This document shows, in pieces, positions 23,468 through 29,148 of a stretch of DNA of 29,148 nucleotides. The notes beneath the pieces are model-generated. The model had not been told where the DNA came from. It searched no databases and saw only the letters and a list, made by a program, of their open reading frames with translations. This stretch comes from a virus, in the IMG/VR virus record IMGVR_UViG_3300014720_000131, positions 1 to 29,148 of that record; one strand, 5' to 3'. Within the stretch, counting starts at the first letter, position 1, and each line of letters begins with the position of its first letter. Both the position numbers and the translations under genes were made by a program.

Positions 23468-23482
23468 ACCGAATGATTCGGT
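23468..23482 (-). other. Small hairpin after tail tube gene
   Basis: ACCGAA pairs with TTCGGT around a three-base loop, 13 bases past the tube stop codon. There is no T-run after it, so it may be an mRNA 3' stabiliser or a weak terminator, separating the tube gene from the homing endonuclease. Confidence 0.3.
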
Positions 23483-23494
23483 ATAAGACTTCTA

Positions 23495-23986
23495 CTAAAA
23501 CTGAAGCACGCAATTATCAAATCGGAGCGTGAGAGAGATCTCGGTGGGTCCACCGTCTTCGTACGTCACTTCACCAAAGTTGGCCTCAGTGATGAATGCT
23601 CCCTTGATGTCCCAGAGTTCCACCACGGTGCCGACGGGATCGAGGAGCTTCAACTGAATGTCGCGCTTGTAGAAGTCGGCGTAACCTGAGCGACCTGAGA
23701 CAGACTCGAAGTGGGTGCGGACCCACTCCATGACCTGCTGTGCGCCCGAGGGGGCGATTGGATCGTGGAGGGTGACGGCCATCGTCGAGAACGTCGTCTT
23801 GCCGGCGAGGTAGCGACGCGAGTTAATGAAGGGGACTTCAACTTCCTCTGTCTGGATGGTCGGGCGTGCCGTCGTCTTGATGATGTAGGCGTCGATGCCC
23901 TCTACCATTAATATCCAGCGATTTTTACGCTTGGGTTCGAACTTGGCAGGTATCATCGATGTTACGTCTAGTGTCTCTGCGGCCAT
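23495..23986 (-). CDS. Tail tube protein (gp19-like)
   Basis: The 163-residue protein matches the T4 gp19 tail tube family in length (163) and in sequence flavour: RKNRWILMVEGIDAYIIKT, VEVPFINSRRYLAGKTTF, TMAVTLHDPIAPSGAQQVME, then DIQLKLLDPVGTVVELWDIK and ISLTLRFDNCVLQF. Hexameric rings of this protein stack into the inner tube through which DNA and tape measure travel. AGGAG six bases before the ATG is a strong ribosome site, as expected for a highly expressed protein. It follows the sheath and small leader gene and precedes the homing endonuclease. Confidence 0.92.
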   Translation of the reverse strand: MAAETLDVTSMIPAKFEPKRKNRWILMVEGIDAYIIKTTARPTIQTEEVEVPFINSRRYLAGKTTFSTMAVTLHDPIAPSGAQQVMEWVRTHFESVSGRSGYADFYKRDIQLKLLDPVGTVVELWDIKGAFITEANFGEVTYEDGGPTEISLTLRFDNCVLQF

Positions 23987-24043
23987 GGTGGTCTCCTATT
24001 ATCCTGTTCTAAGTATTCTGTCTGTCGAAAATTGTTGTTGAAA

Positions 24044-24421
24044 TCAGCGATTCGCTCTGACTGCAGCGGCAAAAGTGCCGTCGTCTTCTTCGTCGTCGTC
24101 GGTTTGAGCAACCGCAAGAGCTTCTTGAAAGTACGAATCGATGTCTCCGTAGCCGCCGAAGATGTTCTGTACGGCCATGACATCGTTCATGTGATGGTTT
24201 TCTCCTCGGCCCTTGATGACATCTTTGAGAACCGAGATCAGTTCTTTGTCTTCTCTGTACGTATTGAAATACTTCTGCGCAAATTCCAAGAACTGGGATG
24301 CAGGCGTGGAGTCTTGATGCTCCTCGACCTCCTCCAGGAGACGCCTATTCTGACGTTCCAGGAGGGCCGAGGATATCTCTTCGTTAATGAGGTCTGATAG
24401 CTGTTGGCGAGTTATTCTCAT
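24044..24421 (-). CDS. Hypothetical protein with MRITRxxL leader, 125 aa
   Basis: No family is recognised. It starts with an amphipathic basic leader (MRITRQQLSDLINEEISSAL) followed by a Glu/Arg-rich helix (LERQNRRLLEEVEEH). The body contains KDVIKGRGENHH and YGDIDSYFQEALAV, then an acidic patch (QTDDDEEDDG) and a short end. The leader and the IKGRG and GDID motifs are shared, in the same order, with the 115-residue protein near the polymerase. It lies between sheath and tube, where virion or assembly proteins are expected. GTGAGAATAA just before the ATG includes a weak ribosome site. Confidence 0.7.
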   Translation of the reverse strand: MRITRQQLSDLINEEISSALLERQNRRLLEEVEEHQDSTPASQFLEFAQKYFNTYREDKELISVLKDVIKGRGENHHMNDVMAVQNIFGGYGDIDSYFQEALAVAQTDDDEEDDGTFAAAVRANR

Positions 24422-24427
24422 TTATTC

Positions 24428-27400
24428 TCACTGTACTTGGGTAAGGTTGTTGGCGACCACGAAGTCGAGCGACACGAACTCGATGGTCTTGGTGGGCTGC
24501 ACGAATATCTTACCGCGTATCGTGTTGTTTTCAATGTCCGTCTGCGTCGTCGTTGACGAGTCGATGACGACACGGAACCTCTCGAGTCCTGCGAGTGCCT
24601 GGATCCTTTGGAGGCGTGGTGTGACGGCCGCCGAGAAGCGGGCGAGGGTGGCCTCACGGTTGGCCTCGAAGAGGATCGTCTGGGCGATCTCGCGGACCTG
24701 ACGACGGATGTCGATGAGGAGGCGGCGAACGTTGACGCGATCGAGGGCCGAAGCGGCCGTCTGCAACGTCTTCTGACCCCACACCACGATGCCACCGCGT
24801 GGGTTGGTGCCGCTGCGGGCGGCGCCTGGGAAGGCGACGATGGGGTTGATGGAGTTGTCGTAGAGCTTGTCCATGTCGGCCTGTGCCAACCTGACGCGGG
24901 GCTCGAGGGCGACCTCGGGGAGAGCTCCACGCGAGAAGCCCGCGGGGGCGAACCATGGGTGACCGACGGAGTCGTTGAGCGCCAAGGCACCGAGGACGAG
25001 GACCGAAGGCGGCACGTTCATGTTGGTTCCCTTGGGGTCACGGTAGAGGACGTCTGGGAAGTAGGCCGCGGCGAAGGACGAGTCGACGGAGCGGTTGACG
25101 AACTGGTTCATCGAGTTGGTGACGGACGGCAGCTGCGAATCGAGCTTCACTTCAGATCCATTCTCGTCGAGCTGCTCGATGTCCATGATGTAAAGGGCGT
25201 CGAAGCGTTCCTCCACAGCGAGGGTCGCTGCGTCTGTGACGATCGGCTCACGGATGCCTGGGATGGCGAGGAGCTGAATGTCGACGTTGGTCGTGTTCTT
25301 CATCACGTCGAGGGCCTTGAGGTATGTACGGACGTTGGGTCCGTTCTGAAGCCCACGGCCTGCGGCAGCGTCCATGTCAGACGACACGGCGTTGTTGTTG
25401 ATCTCGGACTCGTCGGTGTTGAAGACGTTGACGCCGTCGAAACCGCCCTGTATCAGGAAGGTGAACTTGGCGTACTGCTTGTTTCCTGGGATGTCGTCGA
25501 CCTTGAAGGCACGAAGCTTCGTCTCGTCGCCGGAGCTGTCGGCCGCTATCTCGGTGAGGTTCTTGTTGCCGACGCTACCGTTTCTGACGTAGACAGCCTT
25601 GGCCCACTTGGATGGGTCCGCGAGGCCGTTAGATCCGGTGACGACCTGGATGTTCTCGAGTGAGAAGAAGTTGTTGCAGAATGCGTCGGCATCGATGACG
25701 CCCCAGGCTGCAGAAGAAGCCTGACCATCGTTGCTGCCCGTCACAAACTTGGCGGTACCGACTGCGAAGTTCGGGAAGTACTTGGCGAATGCCTTCAGCG
25801 AGTTGTTTGGCAACACGCTGTCGTTCTGCTTGTTGACTGTCGATGGATGCTCGAACTGAACGCCCCAGTAGAAGCGTGAGTTGACCTGCTCCACAGCAGA
25901 CCAACGATCCATGTTGGTGATCTTGCCACGCAAAGGAAGCGGAGGAGTGACGGCCCTGTTCGTTGGGCTGAATGTCGTGGAGGCCATGGCGGCCAACTCG
26001 AACCCACCGAAACCGGCGAGTGGAGCAGATCCGGAGGTGACGAGGTGGTCGATGCCTCTGAAGCCCATTGGGAGCGCCTCGGGATCGACGTATCCGTTCT
26101 CGACGTCTGCATGGACTTCCACTCTGACGTAGTTGGATCTGTTCTCGTAGTTACCCTCGACGACGAGCTTCTGCTCCGATTCCTGACGGTCGAAGTCGAA
26201 GTATGCGTAGACGTCACCGATGACCTTGGCGATGTAGCGATCAGACGTTGGATCGAGGTTGACACCACGATAGATCTCATTGGGGAGGTTCTTCTTGTCC
26301 TGGTCCCTGTCGGTCCAGTCGCGGAGGACGACGTCGAAGGAGCCATACTTGTTGAGTGGATCGGTCGAGACGGTGATGTTCTCGACAGAGACCTTGAAAC
26401 GTGTCGAATTGCCTGCACCGTCGTCGAGGGCATGCAGTCTGAAGAGGTTCTGCGACTTTCCACCGAACTTCTGTGAGACGACCCACGGAGACTTAGCGTG
26501 ACCAAAGCGATCTTCGAATGTCTCGTAGTCAGGTACGGTGGCGCTGCCGACGTGACGACCCAGCGAAGAGGTCACCAAGAACGCAGATGGTTCACCATAG
26601 CTGTTGACGGCAGAACCGCTGGCTGTCGATATGAGACCTGAACCGGTGATGACTGCGAGGGTGGGGTGGACTTCCCAGTCAGCGTAGAGATAGTGGCCGG
26701 CCTCTTGAAGCTTCAAGGGGTCGGTGTTGAACATCTTGCCGAAGTAGTTGTTGGATGTAGGATCGAAGGATGCGACGACGTAGTTGGGATAACGTGGATC
26801 GAGACCCTTGTGACCGTTGAGGTACATCGTGAACTCTTGCTTCGTCTGTCCCGTGCTGGTCGTGAGGACGACGGAACCGAGCGAGGCGCCGCGGACCGAT
26901 GAATGTCCGTCGCGACCGATGGCTGTCGAAGCAGGAACTGCACTGTTAATGCCAGTCACAGACGATGAAAGTGTCAGGAGGACTCCCGAAGGAGCCATGA
27001 CGACACCTCTGACGATGGGGAGTGCTGTCGTCGATCCAGGGGTCACCGAACCAGGTCCTTGAAGACCTGCGTCGCTGAAGTACGTGGAACCTACAGACTC
27101 CGACATAAAACAACCGAGGAAGTAGAGACGACCGAGAGCACCATCGGAAGAAGCGTTCGTGTTCGACGTGATGTAACCGGTAGCAGAGCTGGGCTGCTGC
27201 TCACCGACGACGAATCCTGCCGACGTGACAGAACCGTCTGCGTTACGCTCACGACCGTCGCCGACGCCGAGGACCTTCAAGTAAGTGACAGACTGCGCAT
27301 TACGCAGCCACTCGACGACGGCAAGGGGTCCAAATTTCTTGCCGTCTGTCTGTCCGAACTTAGAGTACCAATCAGACAAGTTACCGACAGTGATTGGGAC

Positions 27401-27529
27401 GAACGCCGGACCCTTTAAAGAGGTTCCCACGATTCCGGCAGGTACGCCGACAGGCTGTTGCGTGGTTGGACCCGAGATGTCAATCTCTCTTGCCGTGACG
27501 CCTGCGCTTCCAAATTTCAGTTGTGCCAT
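24428..27529 (-). CDS. Tail sheath protein, 1033 aa
   Basis: The product is a contractile tail sheath protein. The N-terminus (FGSAGVTAREIDISGPTTQQ, GVPAGIVGTSLKGPAFVPIT, VGNLSDWYSKFGQTDGKKFG) and the C-terminus (LDRVNVRRLLIDIRRQVREI, then RIQALAGLERFRVVIDSSTT and GKIFVQPTKTIEFVSLDFVV) match the gp18/sheath family end domains that form the handshake between subunits. At 1033 residues it is much longer than T4 gp18 (659); the middle holds extra outer domains that would project from the tail surface. GGGAGCAG before the ATG is a strong ribosome site. The C-terminal half is clearly related to the neighbouring second sheath-like gene. Confidence 0.92.
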   Translation of the reverse strand: MAQLKFGSAGVTAREIDISGPTTQQPVGVPAGIVGTSLKGPAFVPITVGNLSDWYSKFGQTDGKKFGPLAVVEWLRNAQSVTYLKVLGVGDGRERNADGSVTSAGFVVGEQQPSSATGYITSNTNASSDGALGRLYFLGCFMSESVGSTYFSDAGLQGPGSVTPGSTTALPIVRGVVMAPSGVLLTLSSSVTGINSAVPASTAIGRDGHSSVRGASLGSVVLTTSTGQTKQEFTMYLNGHKGLDPRYPNYVVASFDPTSNNYFGKMFNTDPLKLQEAGHYLYADWEVHPTLAVITGSGLISTASGSAVNSYGEPSAFLVTSSLGRHVGSATVPDYETFEDRFGHAKSPWVVSQKFGGKSQNLFRLHALDDGAGNSTRFKVSVENITVSTDPLNKYGSFDVVLRDWTDRDQDKKNLPNEIYRGVNLDPTSDRYIAKVIGDVYAYFDFDRQESEQKLVVEGNYENRSNYVRVEVHADVENGYVDPEALPMGFRGIDHLVTSGSAPLAGFGGFELAAMASTTFSPTNRAVTPPLPLRGKITNMDRWSAVEQVNSRFYWGVQFEHPSTVNKQNDSVLPNNSLKAFAKYFPNFAVGTAKFVTGSNDGQASSAAWGVIDADAFCNNFFSLENIQVVTGSNGLADPSKWAKAVYVRNGSVGNKNLTEIAADSSGDETKLRAFKVDDIPGNKQYAKFTFLIQGGFDGVNVFNTDESEINNNAVSSDMDAAAGRGLQNGPNVRTYLKALDVMKNTTNVDIQLLAIPGIREPIVTDAATLAVEERFDALYIMDIEQLDENGSEVKLDSQLPSVTNSMNQFVNRSVDSSFAAAYFPDVLYRDPKGTNMNVPPSVLVLGALALNDSVGHPWFAPAGFSRGALPEVALEPRVRLAQADMDKLYDNSINPIVAFPGAARSGTNPRGGIVVWGQKTLQTAASALDRVNVRRLLIDIRRQVREIAQTILFEANREATLARFSAAVTPRLQRIQALAGLERFRVVIDSSTTTQTDIENNTIRGKIFVQPTKTIEFVSLDFVVANNLTQVQ

Positions 27530-27576
27530 TTATCTGCTCCCAATTTGATTTCTAACTATGTGCCTGACGACGAATT

Positions 27577-29148
27577 TCAGACGAATTGCACGCCGCTATT
27601 TGTGATGATGAAGTCGATAGCGATGTATTCCACCACACGGGTTGGAACCACGACGATTCGACCATTGAGTCTGTTGAGGTCGACGTCTTCCACCGTGTTA
27701 TTCGACTCGTTCATCACGACCTGGAACGCTTCGACACCGGCCTGGGCCTGGATGAGACCGAGCTGGAATGAAGCGTCAGCAACGAATTTGTTACGAACTG
27801 CAGGTGTATTCTGCTCGAATACCAACCTCTGTGCAATTCCAACGATTATTCTCTTGATCTCCAGCATCAACCTGCGTACGTTGACGCGGTCGAGGGCTGA
27901 CTTGTTTATCTGTAGCGTCTTCTGTCCGTAGATCACGTAGCCCAACCTCGGGAAGGAGGCGATGGGATTGATGCGTGATTCGTAGAGACGATCCTTGTCT
28001 GCTCCACCGAGGCGGACCGTGACGTTGGAGACGAAGTCGAGTGCTGCACGATTGAAGCCGGCGGGCGCAAACCAAGGATACGTGACCCTGTCATTGAAGG
28101 CAAGGGCGCCGACGGCCGGGACCGAAGCGGGGACCTTGACACGACGGCGGTTCGTTGCGTCGTCGATGAAGACGTCAGGGTAGTAGACAGCTGCGTAGTT
28201 GTTGTCGATCGAGCGGCCGTCGAACTGAGCGGCCGTCGTCGTGACGTTCGGCTTCGCTGCCGAGTTGTCATAGAGTCTGTTGCCATCGTCGTCGTAGGAT
28301 GGAATGTCCATGACGTACATCGCCAATCCGTAGTCGCGGACCTTTGCCATCGTCTGATCGGTGATGTAAGGTTCACGGATACCCGGGATGGTGAGGATGT
28401 TGTTGTTGGCCTCGAGAGGATTCGTGAGGATGTCGACGGCCGTCAAGTAGGATGCGACGCCGTTGTTGCTCGTCGCTCTGCCCGATGGGTTGGTTGCGAA
28501 ACCGCTGATCGAGTTGCTCGTCGAGGCACCGCCCGATGTGCCTGCATCGAATGAGACCGACTTATCGTTGAGGCGACGTGCGTCTCTGTCAAGGAAGTTG
28601 GTGCCGTCGAAACCACCACACATGAAGTTGGTGAACTTGGCATACGACGAGAACCTATTGAATGTCGAAGCGGGTGCTGTCGAAAGAAGAGACGCGAAGG
28701 TGAGTCTTCTGCGAGAGTTCTCTGTCCACGTGTAATCGGTGGCGTCGAGCGTCGCGTTCCTGATGTACGCTGCTTCCTTCATGTGATCGTTGACAGAGCT
28801 GGTGAGATCCGTCAGCGATGCGTTGAACAGCGCGACCTTCGCAAGAGTGAACTTGTTGTTGTGGGTCGTGTCAGCCTTGGAACCAGAGACGAGGGCGTCG
28901 AGCTTCTCTATTCCGACGAACTTGGTGAAGGACTCGAGGAGAGAGTTCTTCTCGGCGACGACGTTGGGGTTGAGGACATCATTGGATGTCGGATCCGACG
29001 ATGTCGAAGCTCTCTCGAACTTGACGCCCCAGTAGTAGGAGACGTTGGCCTGTTCGGATGGACCTGGTTGACCTGAGAACGTCTGTGAGCCTGTGATCTC
29101 ACCGCGGGTGACCTTGAACCTGAAGGGAACAGGCGGAAGGAACGATCC
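27577..29148 (-). CDS. Second tail sheath-like protein, C-terminal part, runs off right edge
   Basis: The frame is open across the right edge, showing 523 residues up to the stop. The C-terminal domain (SALDRVNVRRLMLEIKRIIV, LIQAQAGVEAFQVVMNESNN, GRIVVVPTRVVEYIAIDFII) and the domain before it (NILTIPGIREPYITDQTMAK, YPWFAPAGFNRAALDFVS) match the neighbouring sheath almost segment by segment, and the visible left part (NVSYYWGVKFERAS) matches the sheath's NSRFYWGVQFEHPS. It is therefore a tandem paralogue of the sheath. It may form a mixed sheath or a specialised terminal ring. The start and N-terminus are outside the window. Confidence 0.88.
   Translation of the reverse strand, partial: GSFLPPVPFRFKVTRGEITGSQTFSGQPGPSEQANVSYYWGVKFERASTSSDPTSNDVLNPNVVAEKNSLLESFTKFVGIEKLDALVSGSKADTTHNNKFTLAKVALFNASLTDLTSSVNDHMKEAAYIRNATLDATDYTWTENSRRRLTFASLLSTAPASTFNRFSSYAKFTNFMCGGFDGTNFLDRDARRLNDKSVSFDAGTSGGASTSNSISGFATNPSGRATSNNGVASYLTAVDILTNPLEANNNILTIPGIREPYITDQTMAKVRDYGLAMYVMDIPSYDDDGNRLYDNSAAKPNVTTTAAQFDGRSIDNNYAAVYYPDVFIDDATNRRRVKVPASVPAVGALAFNDRVTYPWFAPAGFNRAALDFVSNVTVRLGGADKDRLYESRINPIASFPRLGYVIYGQKTLQINKSALDRVNVRRLMLEIKRIIVGIAQRLVFEQNTPAVRNKFVADASFQLGLIQAQAGVEAFQVVMNESNNTVEDVDLNRLNGRIVVVPTRVVEYIAIDFIITNSGVQFV

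Noticed and set aside
24608-25663. Long plus-strand open frame of 351 codons opposite the tail sheath
   Set aside because: It lies entirely antisense to the well-recognised sheath gene, is rich in Val, Asp and Glu with no motif, and follows from the codon bias of the sheath strand.
25795-26505. Ser/Arg/Thr-rich minus-strand open frame of 236 codons
   Set aside because: It is an out-of-frame reading of the sheath gene; the composition is that of a shifted coding frame.

Overview
The window reads as part of the genome of a contractile-tailed phage (myovirus, Caudoviricetes) related to the T4 superfamily. The evidence is a gp19-like tail tube, tail sheath proteins, a tape measure protein and a gp26-like baseplate chaperone, together with T4-type replication proteins: a DnaB/gp41-like helicase, an RNase H/FEN-type nuclease, a UvsX/RecA-like recombinase and a gp32-like ssDNA-binding protein. 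It differs from T4 in carrying a compact family A DNA polymerase domain, an actin-like ATPase and a dUTPase. The sequence alone does not identify the host.

Almost every gene lies on the minus strand and is packed tightly, often with TAATG or ATGA stop/start overlaps. In the direction of transcription (right to left) the order is: a second sheath-like protein (partial), tail sheath, a small leader-type protein, tail tube, and a free-standing homing endonuclease. Next comes a short plus-strand cassette (21055-22522), then the gp26-like chaperone with an apparent frameshift extension, a small membrane-type protein, the tape measure, and an 88-residue protein. Two very large virion proteins flank a LysM/gp53-like baseplate protein. 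The replication and nucleotide block follows: family A polymerase, small protein, HD phosphohydrolase, small protein, gp32-like SSB, UvsX, dUTPase, small protein, actin-like ATPase, small protein, 5' nuclease and replicative helicase.

The most notable items are these. (1) The helicase Walker A motif is interrupted immediately after its lysine by what looks like the start of an intein, which runs off the left edge. (2) The gp26-like gene is followed by an 88-codon start-less reading frame that a +1 shift at a CTT-T site would fuse to it, just upstream of the tape measure region where tail chaperone frameshifts are known in other phages. (3) The plus-strand cassette encodes a PA14-domain protein and a decayed (or recoded) paralogue sharing a Gly/Phe-rich head. 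(4) The homing endonuclease has its ribosome-binding site inside a hairpin. (5) Two small proteins share an N-terminal leader and other motifs.

No tRNA, CRISPR array, insertion sequence or integrase was recognised. No stretch longer than 300 bases lacks a coding call.
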